A stretch of 64,000 nucleotides of DNA from Paralichthys olivaceus (taxonomy: Eukaryota > Chordata > Actinopteri > Pleuronectiformes > Paralichthyidae): contig NC_091114.1 in the NCBI RefSeq assembly GCF_024713975.1, forward strand, positions 5,552,001 to 5,616,000, written 5' to 3'. Positions 1 through 12,690 of the stretch are shown in pieces; position 1 is the stretch's first letter, and every line of letters starts with the position of its first letter. The notes beneath the pieces were generated by a model. The model had not been told where the DNA came from, made no database searches, and worked only from the letters and a program-made list of their open reading frames with translations. The position numbers and the translations under genes are program-made.

Positions 1-844
1 CATGAGAGGTACAGCATGTTTAATGAATGAAGAGCTGTCTCTCTTAAGACAAACAGCGACCTAATCTTCTGCCTTTGACACGTAAAAAAAACTGATATGA
101 TATGACCAACACCATTTCCACATGCATGAATGAACTCGGTCTACAGCTGTTGTTCAGTTTGGGCTGAGCCTCTCAAACTTATCATTTAGTCTAAATCCAT
201 AAAACAGGTGAAAGGTGCCTTTGACAACCAGACCCAAATTAGGTCCGAGCATAAGAAGTGGTCTCAGTCCGGTTCAGAGCGTGTGCTGTGTGAATAATTT
301 GGACTTTCTAACCAAGTTGCGACAGCATTAAACAATGGGAGAAATAAAAGAAGCATCAGTGTCTTGCAGGATTGCTTGAAGTCGTCACCTCAAATGATAT
401 AATGCGACATTCATTTTGCTGGCAATTGCCACTGTAACATCATTATGAATATTATAATGAGAGACAGTGGCAAGAAAGTGAGCTGATTTATAATTTAATT
501 TTGTTTTTTGCCTTAAAAATGGAGACACTGCTTTTTTTCTATGCACCAGCAAAGAGCTGAATTGACAACATGCCACATCTCTACAAACCAATCAATGTGA
601 AGAATAGGTGCAGCCTATATAGGTGATGATGTCATACTGAAGTCCTGTTCATCAGACTGCAATGTGACACCAAAACTAAGCAGATCAACTGTAAACAACA
701 AAACAAACTCCTGATGTCCAGGTGTTAAACCTGACTGCTGCAGCATAGAATGATTTTTCAACCAATAGTGGACCACAGGCTGAGGAAGCTTCTTTCCCTC
801 ATTCCATCACACCAGCTAGCTTCATCTTTATCTTTTGCTTTCCA

Positions 845-1050
845 CAGAGCCCCGACCTCAGCCCGATCCAACACCTTTGGGATGAAGTGGAATGCCGACT
901 ATGAGCCAGGGACCTATTGCCCAACACAAACGGGAGCACATCCCTGCAGCCAGGCTCCAGAGTCTTGTGGAAAACCTCCCGTGTGAAGTGGAGCCTGTTA
1001 TCGCAACAGAACAGCCCAGTTTTTGGCAATGGAGCGAATCTTCCATCAAC
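845..1050 (+). mobile_element. Tc1/mariner transposase 3' fragment (degenerate)
   Basis: The plus strand keeps the signature of the end of a Tc1-type DDE transposase, roughly 'SP-D-L-S-P-I-Q-H-L-W-D-E-V', corresponding to the usual SPDLNPIEHLWDE, with the downstream segment that normally precedes the right terminal repeat. It has substitutions and stops and no terminal repeats were recognised, so it is a dead fragment. The wording resembles the better preserved remnants at 19222-19962, so it may belong to the same family. Confidence 0.6.
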
Positions 1051-1694
1051 TTGTGATGACTTGCAAAAATGTTAATTAGATGAGATCCAATCTTGATCTA
1101 AGGACATGGGTAAACTGGGCGGAGGTAAGCTTGACCTCGAGGGTACAGTATTGCGCTGGCAGGGGCGGTCTTTAAGAAAATAATGCATCTGAACAACATC
1201 GTTTTAATGACTGGACTTGGAAGCCATTGATGATTATGACTATCAAGAGGCTGCTCGCTCATTATTCGCCGTGTGCAACCATTCAGCCTGCAGGCTGTTA
1301 TATTACACAGCGAGGAGACGGCGAAGGGCTCGCGGTGCTGTGGTAACCGATCGAGTTAGACGGCTGACCCTAATGTTGTTATTGTAAGAGGAAGATGGAT
1401 GGAGAACGTGGGGTCTCTGTGAATTCTCTTTCTCTCTCTCACTCCCTTTCACTCTTTATCTAACCCCCCCTCCCCTCTCTCGGCCCTGTCCCTGTTGAGG
1501 AGCAGAAACTGGGAGAGCGGCGAGATGAAGTGACATCATCAGCGTCAGCCACATTCCTGCGGAGGGAGGTGGTGAGGAGGAGGGGGAAACAAGGGAAGAG
1601 GAGGAGGAGGAGAATGTCCCAAAACTTTTTGAGGTTACAGGACCGACTCCCCCCTCCTCTCCCTCACAAATGCATCCATTCTCCCTCCCACTGC

Positions 1695-1718
1695 ATGTGT
1701 GTGTGTGTGTGTGTGTGT
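1695..1718. repeat. (GT)n microsatellite
   Basis: Uninterrupted GT dinucleotide run inside a longer pyrimidine-rich stretch. It explains the VCVCVC / HTHTHT reading frames here. Confidence 0.9.
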
Positions 1719-2249
1719 TCATGTTTTCCAGCACACATTACTGCTTGTGTGTGTGTTACATTACATGGGCTCCTCTTCCCCATCATGTGCTCCCTGTTTT
1801 AATTCATGTGCTTCTCCTCCTGTCCCCTCCCCCACCGCCTCCCCCAACTCATACCAACCCCCCTCCCCTTCTTTCTCTCTCGCTCTCTCTCTCCACCGAC
1901 CAGAGGAATGCGAGAACCACATCTGGAACTTATTAGAGAGAGAGAGAGAGACTGCGAGAGAGAGAAAGGGGTAGATGGAAAGAGAAGAAGTAATGGTGAA
2001 GGGAGGTGGGGGGAGGAAGGAGGGGGGAGGGAGTCAGATTTAAAAGGAAAAAAAAAAAAGAAAGTCCAGGAGGGGACAGAAAGAAAGAGAGAAAGAATGA
2101 ACTTAGGTAAGCAGAAACAAGGGCTTGTGTTGCAAGAGAAAGGAAGAAATAAAAAGAAATGAAGTTAATATCCACACAGATTGATGCCAATTAACCTCAG
2201 CCAGGATTGGGGGGGTTCCGACTGGCACCTCGGACGTCGCTTCACTCAC

Positions 2250-5200
2250 TCGCGACGATTCGGAGGCAAACTGTAGTGTTTGAAGCGGCCTCTGCCATAT
2301 TCTGTCTGAACGGGCTGCTCCACTGTCCCCACTGAGGGGGCAGTCGAGCCTGAGTAATGGTCCCTTTCTCTCCGCCGCTGGCCTCCCCAACCACTCCTCC
2401 TCCTCCTTCGTCCCTCTCTCCTCACTTTTCTTTTCATCCAGCACACCCCCCCCTCCCCATACTACAATGCTGCCCCCCTCCTCCTCTCCACCTCGCTACC
2501 TCTAAAACAAACACAAAAAAGAAAAAGAACTCCAATCACTCTCGATCACGCTTTGCCCACCTGCCCACAAGACTAACCCTCTTTGTCTCCCCCTCCATTT
2601 CTACCCCAGAACAACTTTTTTTTGAGTCCCTCGGCCCCTCCCTCCTTCTCCCCACATTGGTCCTCGCAGCAGAATGTGGCAGCAGTGCAGTTTGGGAAAA
2701 CAAGGCCGATAGATTCAGTCAGATGTGATAAAGTGTTCCTCTCTCGCTCAGGGGACTCTGCATAAGGAAACATTTTTAAGGGGATGTTTTTTTTTTCTCC
2801 GTTCTTCTTCTTATAACTCGGATGCCCCCAGCCTGTCAAACACAATCAAATTACAGGGGCCTTTAAATCCTGAGCATTCACTTAAAGCAAATGTGTGTGT
2901 GTACTTTGGTGAAATTTTCCTCAGACCAGAAGTTTGATAATGAGTTGTCCGACTAAATAGTTCTGCAAAGATTTCTCTGGCTCATCTGAACGCATGCACG
3001 CGCGCCTCTTTGTTCTCACGAGCGCCACTTCAAAGAGCATTATGGGACACTCGTGTCCAGAGGAATGCCCTTAAACAAACATATCAACTGGGAGAAGCAA
3101 TCAACATGTCACACGTAGACAAACACCCGCCAGGACAGAAATGCCAAGAATTCGCTGATTGAATGGAACCCAATGGGGAACAACAGGCGTGGATGTACAT
3201 TATAACACTACGGGCTCCATTCCCAGTTCGAGCTTTACAGCTGGTTCACTGATTAGATTCAGTGGCTGATGTCAATTAGGGATGCGTTTCGGTAAAAAGG
3301 CTTCGTTTCATATCCCGTTTAAAAAAAAAACACAAAACCACGACCCGAATTCGCATATGAACGGTGGGTTGCTTCAGAGTCGTATATCTCGCTCACTGGG
3401 GTAAAAAAAATTAAAAACAGACTTCTGCCTCGCTACATATGTCACTCCAGATCTACACTCTGAGAGAACCAGGGAGGGTTCACTATAGCACCGCAAAATG
3501 GTTCGTTAGCCTTGACACCATGGAACAACGCTCGCGAAAAAGTGTTACATCTCTATAAATAGTTTGATAATTATGGAAGCCCAATCCCGACTTAATATCT
3601 CAAAACATGACTTATAATTATGGCTTACAATCTCAAACTCAAAATAATGACCTACTAATAACTTAATACTTAATACATAATTACTAATTCTCTCAAAATA
3701 AATTGACGTAAAATCTAAAATTCATAATAATTAGAGATACTATCTTGTATACTTACTAAATATCTCAAAAGAATGAATTATTACCTCAAATTATGACTTA
3801 GTATTTCAAAATAAGACCAAATATCTCAAAATTATGACATAATATCTCAAAATGATGAGGTAAGTCATCATTTTGATTTACTATCTCATAATATTGACTT
3901 AAATTAGACTTCTCATTATCATTATCACAATTTACTATTGTTCTCAGACTTACTATCCTTAATTTCAACTTTTAAATCTCATAATTTTGATTTAGCATTC
4001 ATCTCTTTATTCTTTCACTGGCAGAGAGGAATGATTTTCTGTAGGTGACACTTTTTAATGGCTCATATACATATATTCTCTTCTCGCCATAATCTGAGCA
4101 GGAACAAGTTTAAGCAGTTATCGTAGCCCACGGTGTTCCCATGCATCCCTGAGTAACTTCAGAGGTTTCCTTTCTCCAGCTCTGCATGGGCTTAATGAGA
4201 CAGAGGACTGGCTATATGAGATTAGCTTGGGCTAACTACTCGTTTTTCTTTTATTTATTGCGAGAACATAAAATAAGTCACTTGCAGTGCGATAGAGGGG
4301 TTCTTTGCCTGGCAAATGGAAAAAGATTTCATGTACCAGCAGTACTCGGTAATAGAGAGAGAGAAATTTTGAATTTATTTAGATGAAAATGTCACAGATT
4401 ATTACTGGCACCAATGCATGAAATGTAAATCAGCGGAGTGTTTTAGTGCCACACTGGATTCTTTATGAGGCTTTCCTAATTCTTCATTTTTATTTGAACT
4501 ATTACAGCCCACTTTGAGTCATTAACAGTACACATGCAGGAGTAGAACCACCACTTCCCTGATCAAACAACCCTCGAGGCGCCCTTCTTTCTCTGGGTGT
4601 AAGAGCCCGCAGAACGCGTCTGACTCTTCCAACATGTGAATATTTTCTCTGCTGAGCACAAGGCAGGAATCCGTCTGAGGTCTATGATTCACAGCTCGGG
4701 CCGTGTGATTCAGAGCGTAGAGTCGGGGCGGCAGCGGCAGCGGCAGCTCATGGCCTCGGCTCGCACAAAAGGACAGAGGCTGACAAATGGTACACCTGCA
4801 CCGGGGCCTTTGTCCGAGTCAGCGTTTCAGACCCACGTCTGGGCTGTAGGGGCAGTGCTGCGAGGCTGCAACTCAGACCTCAAGGCCCCCCTCCTCATTA
4901 GGAAGTTAAAGGAGTGTGTTCGCAGTAATTGATTATGCAGTAACGTTTAACAGCTGCGTTAACGGTGGCGCTTGCTTGGGACCTTTTACCAGGTTGGTAT
5001 GTAGATACAAGGCCAGGATGCTAAATCAATCCCTGCAGTTATGTGCTAGTCGACACTTCTCATAGCGTGTCCCGGCTGCAGCTTTAAAACCGAACCTAAA
5101 AAAACAACTTAAAAACATTCTGATCCACCGCAACTTTAATTAGCCTCTCGACTAATAACCATGCAATCATTAGCACTAGTGGGCAATTACACGTGTGCAA

Positions 5201-6945
5201 ATTGCAGGCCATGAAATACTGTTTTACTAGTCTAATGAAGAGATAAGAGTCTGCATGCTCTATAAAAGAAGAAATGCTCGGGATGTGTTATCTCTTCGGA
5301 GGAGGTACTCAGCCCTCTGTGGATTGTGCCTGCCGCTGCTCTCATGTTTTCACAGCCCAACGCAAAAGCCATAGTGCAACATCTGAGACCTGACATCTAC
5401 TACGCCCGCTTTAAGTCTGGCAGCCCCATTTACAGTCTGCTAATCTTGTCTCTGGGAAAGCCTTTGAAAGCAAATATATTTGTGTGGGAGAGTAATAGTA
5501 GATTACAGAGTTGTAACAGTGCAACAACAGACAATGGGACACATGGCTTCACACATGTAAAGGGGATGTGCGTGTGTGTGTGTGTGATCATGAGCATGCG
5601 TGTGACATGAACGGTTTATGAGTGGACCAACAGAGTGACAGCATGTGACAATGGGTCTGGATGGAAAGAGCTCAGAGTGTGTGTGTGTGTGTGTGTGTGT
5701 TGCAATGGCGGCCACATAGTGTCATCCATTTATCCATGTCGATGAACAGGAATCTGCCGCTCACTGTATCTCAGGTTGTCTCATGCTTGTGCGTGAACCC
5801 CCCACCCACCACTATGGGTGGATGCCGAGCATGGCGAGTCGAGCCTGAGCGACACAAAGCCTGGCAGACAACGGTGACATCATCCCTTTCTATACCTTTG
5901 CCTAACCCCCCCCCCCCCCTTCTCCCCTTCCCTCCCTACCTATGATGAAGTGGGCGGGTGGCCGTGCACGCTCCCGGTCAGCCAAGGTAGACAATGGCAG
6001 GGGAGGGGGGAGAAAGGGGAGGTTTGCTGTGGCGACGACACACAGATGTGAATCGATCAAACAGGTAGCTTAGAGAAATTACAACCATCCTCATCTTCTT
6101 CCTCCTCCTCCTCCTCCTGCAGCCTCCTGTCTCCTAGCAACTCAGCCTCAGCTGCGATTACCATAAGCCAACAGTGTACCTGGAAGCCCACAGGTACGGG
6201 GGAGGGGGGGGGGGGGGGGGGGATGCATGGGCGCTGCTGATGCTGCACACTCCTCTTTGTGCAGCTGAAGTGAGGAGAGTGGGTTAAAGTGATGCTGTGT
6301 GTCAGGTCGCTCAGGTAGGACAGGAGCAGAGGAGGGGCGTGTGTGTGCGTGCGTGCGTGTGTGTGTGCGCGTGTGCTCTCCGTGACTGACAAGCCATTCA
6401 GATGCGGTAGCAGCGTGCACGGTGCTGCTGGCGTGTAGAGCAGCGCTGGTCAATCACTGTCATTCCCGTCACGTCCTCAGCGCCTCAACCGTCTCAATGT
6501 AAGGGGGGGGGGGGGTCTCATGTGCAAAAGGTCGTTTGGGCCGGTGGGGCGCGCTTGCACGAGTCCCCCTTCGAGTTGCGCGCACGTGCACGAGCGACCG
6601 CCTGCATTTCATTTTTTTTTAACCGGCGCGCGACAGTGATCATAAAAAAAGTGGTGATCCATTGCTGCGGCACACACACACACACACGTATGAACACACA
6701 CGCGCCCTGTCTTTCTCGTGCACGCACACACACGCACGCCTGAGGTGACCCACTGCTCGCACACAGTGATGTGAGGGGAACACTGTGAAATCACAGCCCA
6801 CGTCTTTGTCGTCTTCCACGCACGCACACGCCAGTGCTCTGAGCCCTCTGGACACGGTTTGCTAATAATATGTGATCGCACGCGCGCACTCAGTCTTACC
6901 AGTTTGAGAAGTGAGCAGCAAACTCAGGAGCAGCAGCCTGTGCAT
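2250..6945 (-). CDS. Unidentified secreted/membrane protein, exons 1-2 (partial)
   Basis: Exon 1 coding part is 6945-6900: ATG in a good context (GGCGGAACC before it), then MHRLLLLSLLLTSQT, a typical signal peptide, ending one base into a codon at a consensus G|GTAAGA donor. A compatible exon lies at 2331-2250: acceptor CCCCCTCAG, two bases completing the split codon, 26 codons reading VGTVEQPVQTEYGRGRFKHY and then SLPPNRR, and a GA|GTGAGT donor leaving two bases. Lengths (46 and 82 nt) and phases (1 then 2) fit. I do not recognise the family. The product should enter the secretory pathway. Intron 1 would be 4.6 kb and later exons would be left of the window. Exon 1 is well supported; joining it to the second exon is inference from phase, strand and reading frame only. 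Confidence 0.5.
2332..6899. other. Putative intron 1 of the left-hand gene
   Basis: No other exon was found. The stretch contains AT-rich sequence with repeated 'TATCTCAAAAT'-like words (about 3590-3990), a (TG)n run (5677-5700), a C run (5905-5918), a poly-G tract (about 6198-6221), CA/TG-rich clusters (6330-6375, 6670-6740) and a CAG/CGG-type short run (4730-4746). The TATCTCAAAAT zone looks like a decayed tandem or transposon-derived repeat. The rest is unremarkable. Confidence 0.5.
5677..5700. repeat. (TG)n microsatellite
   Basis: Pure TG dinucleotide run; a shorter TG cluster lies just before it at about 5570-5586. Confidence 0.85.
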
Positions 6946-7210
6946 GGTTCCGCCGGGTCCGATCGTGGCTCACGGCCCCGTGAGGACAGCATCAAAAAGC
7001 GGGGACGGGGCGGACGTGAGGACGGTAACAGCACCGGAGAAGAAGAGTAGTAATCCTCCGCTTTTACACCATGTCACCGCTGTTTCTCTCCCTGTTCTCC
7101 CTCCTCTCTGTCTCTCTTTCTCTCTCTCTTCTCCTCTCTCTCTTCTTCTGCTCCACTCTACGGGCGCTGAGCTCGCACTGATGACGACTCCTTCGACTTC
7201 CTGACACGGC
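6946..7210 (-). promoter_or_regulatory. CpG-rich promoter/5' UTR of the left-hand gene
   Basis: The sequence directly upstream of the 6945 ATG, read on the minus strand, is rich in CpG (for example around 6955-7040) and passes into a long purine-rich (GAGA) stretch at 7080-7150. Together with the CpG-rich 6540-6900 block this is typical of a vertebrate CpG-island promoter. No TATA box is evident. The transcription start cannot be fixed from sequence. Confidence 0.4.
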
Positions 7211-7925
7211 CTTCACAATAAAACGAGGAGACTCAAACTGGAAAGGCTACAGGAGGTGGCTACTCTCTGAAAAAGAAATAAATAAGTTGTACAGATGAAA
7301 ATAAAACCAGAGAGTAATATGTTATCATGCACTCTCACTGCGCGTGGCATTAAAACAAACAACTACATGATTTGGTTGTTCCTTAATTCAAATTGTTTTG
7401 TATGTGTCAATTTCATTAACTGCAAAATAATAATAATTACTAAATCTATTTATATATATCACCCATCTCAAAAGGGAAATGATAAGTGGGATTAAATTTA
7501 AAAAAACGATGAGGAAAGTGTAAGAACAAAATAAAATAAAACATTAGAAAATGATTTATATAGTCAGTGAGGTAAGAGTGAATAGATACAAATTAAATTC
7601 TGACCAGACTTTAGGAGCTATAGTCGCACAGCAGCCACCCCATCCCCTAGAGGCCAATATCATTATTGTTGTTATGATGATAATGGTTATTTATGATAAT
7701 CCATGTTCAAATTAGTCCATGGTTTACCTTTACCTCTATTTGTGTAATTGATGGAAACTGTGAAACAATAAGACAGCTCATGTAACAATTTAGATACAAA
7801 TTTGAATTCATTTAATTTAACCATTTCTCTTTACTTCCGGTGTTGCTGCAATGTCTCTAACTTGACGTCGTATTCTCATTAGAGGCGCATTCCTCTCTCT
7901 CCGTGTGTGTGTGTGTGTATGTGTG

Positions 7926-7957
<32 letters not shown>

Positions 7958-8582
7958 ACGTCAGCAGCACCACAGCACTGCCCTTTCTTCTTCTTCTACT
8001 ACTACTTCTTCAACTTCTGCCCCCCCCCCCTCCTCCTCACACTTTGGACGAGTCCACTAAAAAGAGAAAAAGAGAAACTTGATGAAATGATAAATAGATA
8101 GAATATGCTCAGAGGGGCTTAATCCTTGAGACGCACCGTGCTGTAGTGAAGGGGTTTGGGTCATGATGAAGTAATGGAGTCATTCCAGATGAGCTGGTAT
8201 CTTAACTCACCTCCACACCTCAATCCTCTAAAGAAAATAAAGAACATCTACTGCAGAGTGAGCAGACGCCTCTACTGAAACTACACATGAGAATTTGCAG
8301 TATTAAGAGACTGATGATTATTATTAAAATTCAATTATGCAGCAGGAATATTTCCATTAGTCCCTGATTGTTAATGTTGACTACTCCATAGAATAAGGCA
8401 GTGATGTCATCATGATGAAATCGCCCCTGTGATACTGTAACTGTACCAGGGATCGGCGGGTCTTTATCCACGGGGAGCCCCGTCTCACAACGCTGATGTT
8501 CGAGCGCCCCCACGTGGCGTCAATCCCCTGCAAGTGCTCTGCTCTCCAATCCAACACAACTGGAGCAAGGATCCCAAAATAT

Positions 8583-8585
<3 letters not shown>

Positions 8586-8626
<41 letters not shown>
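8586..8626. repeat. (CA)n microsatellite
   Basis: About 20 uninterrupted CA units. Confidence 0.9.
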
Positions 8627-8628
<2 letters not shown>

Positions 8629-8689
8629 TATCCAGATCAGAAATGTGAATCTTACTCACCTTTTTATTTAAAGAGTCTATGGACTACAC

Positions 8690-9040
8690 CCTTAGCTTTG
8701 ATATATTTTTCTGTACATTTTTGTCTTTGTATATTTCAGCATATTTCATATTCAATATTTCAGTGTATTCCTATTAAGTTATTTCAATGTATTTCAATTG
8801 TTTTTAATGCAAATGTCTTTTCATTTCGGTGTATTCAGTGTATTTCTCTTTAAATATTTCAGTGTATTTCTATAAAATGATAATAATAATCAGAATTTTT
8901 ACATATTTCAATAATTGTTGTTAAAATATTGTGGGGGGATATTTCAGTGTCTTTCTTCCCAAATATTTATTTCTTTTTATCTTTCTGTGCTTTTCATTTT
9001 ATATATTTCAGTGATTTTCTCTTTTATATTTTTAAAATTC
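8690..9040. repeat. Decayed AT-rich tandem repeat (ATTTCAGTGTATTTC-like)
   Basis: Variants of 'TATTTCAGTGTATTTC' recur with 25-60 base spacing through this interval (for example near 8755, 8785, 8860, 8940 and 9003), mixed with TTTTAT runs. No open frame of interest crosses it. Confidence 0.4.
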
Positions 9041-9536
9041 ATTTAATTCCTGTCAGTCCACATCCCTCTGTTTTGTCTTCAAGTATTTTGAATGAACACA
9101 AGCATACGATAAAAGCAGAGGACGTCCAAGCTGAATCATTTGTATTTCCACTGCCAGGGAGCTCTGATCTTTTGACAGATGGACCTTGTCCCTCTCAGTG
9201 GAGTCGATGTGTTAAAGGCACATCTCAAAACATTGGTTTTCTGTAGCGCTACTTCCTCTAAAACACAACGATGTCAGCGTGCACCACAGTCAAATAAATC
9301 ACATGCAAAATCCAGCTTTGGACAAAATGTGTGAAATAAATAAAAAAGAGGAAATGTTTATTTAACATGAGGTCAGTGATGCACATGTGAGAGTGAGGCA
9401 GGGCTGAGCTTCAGTGTGCTCACTGCAGCTCACACTCTTATTATCGAGGATTAACAGAAAACGATCAACTGCGACCAGAGCATCATCATCTGCGTCCAGC
9501 TGATAAAAAAACACACCATGTGTTACCATAGTGACC

Positions 9537-9610
9537 CATCTCTGCCGGGACTCGAACCCGGAGCCTCTGGATTAGAAGTCCAGCGCGCTATTCCATTGCG
9601 CCACAGAGAC
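9537..9610 (-). tRNA. tRNA-Arg (anticodon TCT)
   Basis: The minus strand folds as a complete cloverleaf: acceptor GTCTCTG pairs with CAGAGAT (one G-U at the end), the D-arm holds GCGCAATGG, the anticodon stem CTGGA/TCCAG closes the loop CTTCTAA with anticodon TCT (reads AGA codons), and the T-arm is CCGGGTTCGAGTCCCGG. Box A and box B promoter words are intact and a run of seven T on the transcribed strand (9511-9505) supplies a Pol III terminator. There is no intron, although many vertebrate tRNA-Arg(TCT) genes carry one. The 3' CCA is not encoded, as expected. Confidence 0.93.
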
Positions 9611-10236
9611 TGCGCCAAGACCTACATGAGCAGCATCATTTTTATCGCTCTCCCCTCCCCACGTCGCTCCTCTGCATCCCTGCAGCATCAGGACCAGTCT
9701 GAGCCGACATGTTGGCGCTTCCCCGGTTTCACCGCTAGATGGAGCTGTTGAGGTTCAAGTTGGAGGACGTCTGACAGGAAGTGCGGTTGCGGCGGTGACA
9801 AAATAAAAGCCCTCGTCACCGCAGAGGGCGCTGTGTCATGGATACTTAGCGGATGCTTTTATTTTGAAATTACACTACCGGATGTTTTGTTTTTAGAAAA
9901 GCAGCTTAACTCATGGTGTGTGTCGGGGCTTTGTATTCACAGAAATATTTTCTATATGTTTGTCCCTGCACGTGGTGGTGAGTTGATGGATTTACGAATA
10001 AAAGATATTCTATAATAAATGATTTACATTTCGAGATGTAAGGTGTATCTCCATCTAACAGGATTATCAGTGCATGGTGTCTCCATTATAGAGAGAAAAT
10101 GAGACCTTGTGTGTTATGTTGCGGTGCAGTCCAGTTACTCTACAGCCGACTGATAAACATAGATTTATGGATTTATTTCTGCTCTCCTCAGTCGCCACGT
10201 CTCTCTCATGTAGGTCAGTGGAGCTCCAGCATGCTA

Positions 10237-10240
<4 letters not shown>

Positions 10241-10287
<47 letters not shown>
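10241..10287. repeat. (TC)n microsatellite
   Basis: Uninterrupted run of about 23 TC units. It creates apparent long frames reading LSLSLS on one strand and RERERE on the other. Confidence 0.92.
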
Positions 10288-10291
<4 letters not shown>

Positions 10292-10674
10292 GTCTGCAAT
10301 AACACTGGTGCACCAGTTACACACAGATTGCATCAGATTCAAGAAACTACACACTTCCCTCCACATCCACCTCTTCAGCACACTGCGACAGTGTCTGCAT
10401 GTCTCTGTCAAGGACACGCAAGAGGAACATTCAAGCCATGTGGACATGATGTGGCAGTATATGTGTGGGCCAACAACTTCCTTAAGGTTCTACTTCTTTG
10501 TGTTGAATGTGTCTAACAAGGATGTAAAGCTGAACACACTTAATAATAAGATAAATGCAAATAATATAAAGTATTATAATAATAATAATACAGATTTACA
10601 GTAATATTTGTGAATATATATATATATATTTGTTTTTGAATTATTTTGTACAAAATATATTTGAGATGTCTATG

Positions 10675-10970
10675 TCAAATCCAAACATTAAATTGAAACC
10701 TAAATGTTAAATCTAAATGTTATAATATAAATCTTAATGTTATATTGAAATCTAAAATATACATCTAAATGTTAACTATTAAATCTAAACCTGAATGTAA
10801 ATGTAGCTATTAGATACTAATCTAAACATAAAATCTATATATTAACGATAAATCTAAATATTAAATCTAAGTTAAATCTAATTGTTAGATCTAAATCTTA
10901 ATCTAAAATATATATATATCTATGTTAAATCCAAATCTAAATACTGTATATATATATATGTAAAGGTTTA
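10675..10970. repeat. Degenerate AT-rich tandem array (AAATCTAAATGTTA-like)
   Basis: Short units related to 'TTAAATCTAAATGT' recur throughout, with single-base changes and a few TATATA insertions. This is what a slipped and eroded low-complexity array looks like. Confidence 0.6.
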
Positions 10971-12491
10971 AATTGAATATTTAGATATGACATTATCCTT
11001 AATATTTTTGTAAAACAGAAGTAAAAAAAACAAAGTTCACAAATATTGCTGTAAATCTGTTTTTAAAAAAGTGACTTTAAAAATGCATACGAGAAATGTT
11101 AATGTGTGGGAGGGAATTATGGTGAACTGTTATTTTCTGTATGTAGAGCTTTATTTGGGAAAACAGTCTTCTCATTCAGCTCCACCAACAATTGGAATAG
11201 TTTAAATGTTGATTTAAGAAACATTATTAATTATCTAGAAACTTGAGACATGGCTTAAAGCAAACCAATCTTTTGATCATGTGTAATCAGTATACTTCAT
11301 CTAATGTGATTCAGCTAACATGTACCTGTGGCTTTGAATTGTATCTGAGTCCAGCATTGAACAGCTAGATTTTTATAATGTATTTTAATTATGGGTTAGT
11401 TACTTGTTTTTAATTGGTGTTTTAATCAGTAGTTTTATAATAATATCCATAATTCCTTATGATTATTATTTGTTGTACAAATGGTTTGGACACCAAGATG
11501 ATTTTCACATTAATGTATCTCAGGTATACACAAGCATATTGCTCTCACTTGAATAAAAGAAAATCTTAGAATGTGTGTACTTTCTGTATGTTGCCATGTT
11601 ACATGTCAATGTGCAATATTCATGTGTAAAGTTGCAGCATAACCACAAAGCAGAAGATACCGTTATTCTATGGTTTCATCAAGACTGAGCAATTTTTAAC
11701 GAATTTCAAAAGCTGTCTGACAATCACAATTCTCAGGGAATGCCTTGTTTTCTATATGTTGAGCAGGAAGTGAACATTTACAGTAAGTCCTTCCTTCAAG
11801 CATCACACTGCGTCAACTGAGTGACCTGTACACATGCGCTAAGTCTGAAATGCATTCTCCACTTGTTAGAATGCACAGTTGCTCAACAGTTGAAGATGGG
11901 ACTCCTCGCCGTTGTCTTTTGCAGAAGTTGACATTGCAAAACGTTTAAGCTTGTGAAACTAAATTCAGTAGAAGGAACTCATTGGCCCATCTGTGGCTTG
12001 TTTTATTAGTCAACGATCTTTCACTGGAAAAACTAAGCTTATCTGCACAAGCAGCCTGTAAACGTCCGTTCATTAGATACTGTAAGACTGTGTTCTGGAT
12101 TTGGTGCAAAGAGACTCAGCAGTGAGGAAAAGGATACAAGTGAAGAAAAGATATTATGGGACGACAAATTGTTGAGCCAAGCTTTGTGATTTATTCATTT
12201 TTTAATACTTCAACTGGTGTCAGGAAACAGCCACAGTTAGATGACAACCTACGTTCACAGCTCAGCACATAACATTTCAAAAGATTTTCAGAACAGAACA
12301 CTTTGGCCGGATATTGAAAAAGAAAGTCCAGCAAAACAATAAAAAAACTAAATCTTTTCAGCAGTGATAGTGACTACATGGGACAAATACAGCAACCATT
12401 GTTTTTTAACTATTAAATAAAACACATAATTAAAATTGAAATGTATTTTTAATTTAATTCATTGTGGTTTTTGAATGTAATTTAGTATGAT

Positions 12492-12497
12492 TTTATT
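12492..12497 (-). terminator. Candidate polyadenylation signal of the il13ra1-like gene
   Basis: AATAAA on the minus strand, about 190 bases after the stop codon at 12691. It is the nearest canonical signal; another lies near 12190. Confidence 0.45.
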
Positions 12498-12690
12498 CTT
12501 TATACAAAAAGTAATTGACAAGCATAATATTCTCACATAAAATTAAAATATTTAGCAGTTTTGCATGTAGATGCACATAAAAATGAGTTGCAACTTGCTG
12601 CAGAACAAGGGATTGTTTAGATCGCACAAATAAAAATCATGGTAATTGTTTTCCAAGTTGATATCTTCTTTTTTTTCAGTTGCCACTCGC

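Larger units (their letters stand above)
1..2249. other. Left-flank non-coding stretch
   Basis: I see no convincing coding exon here on either strand. If the model of a minus-strand gene at 2250-6945 is right, this is its next intron. It holds a degenerate Tc1-type transposase fragment (about 845-1050), a GT run (1695-1718), C/T-rich and G/A-rich tracts (about 1425-1480, 1860-2100), and otherwise unique sequence. The reading frames over 1456-2160 are translations of these simple tracts. Confidence 0.5.
7211..9536. other. Intergenic region
   Basis: No gene recognised. It contains GT and CT runs (7903-7958), a C run (8020-8030), a long CA microsatellite (8586-8626), and an AT-rich stretch (8690-9040) in which the word 'ATTTCAGTGTATTTC' recurs with variation, suggesting a decayed tandem repeat. 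Confidence 0.5.
9611..12470. other. Intergenic region between the tRNA gene and the il13ra1-like gene
   Basis: No gene recognised. It contains a TC microsatellite (10241-10287), an AT run (about 10614-10630), and an AT-rich block (10670-10980) in which the word 'AAATCTAAATGTTA' recurs many times with variation, so it is probably a decayed tandem array. The 10107-10604 open frame is carried by the TC run. Confidence 0.5.

Noticed and set aside
10107-10604. 165-aa plus-strand frame
   Set aside because: Mostly the TC microsatellite; the remainder has no recognisable domain.
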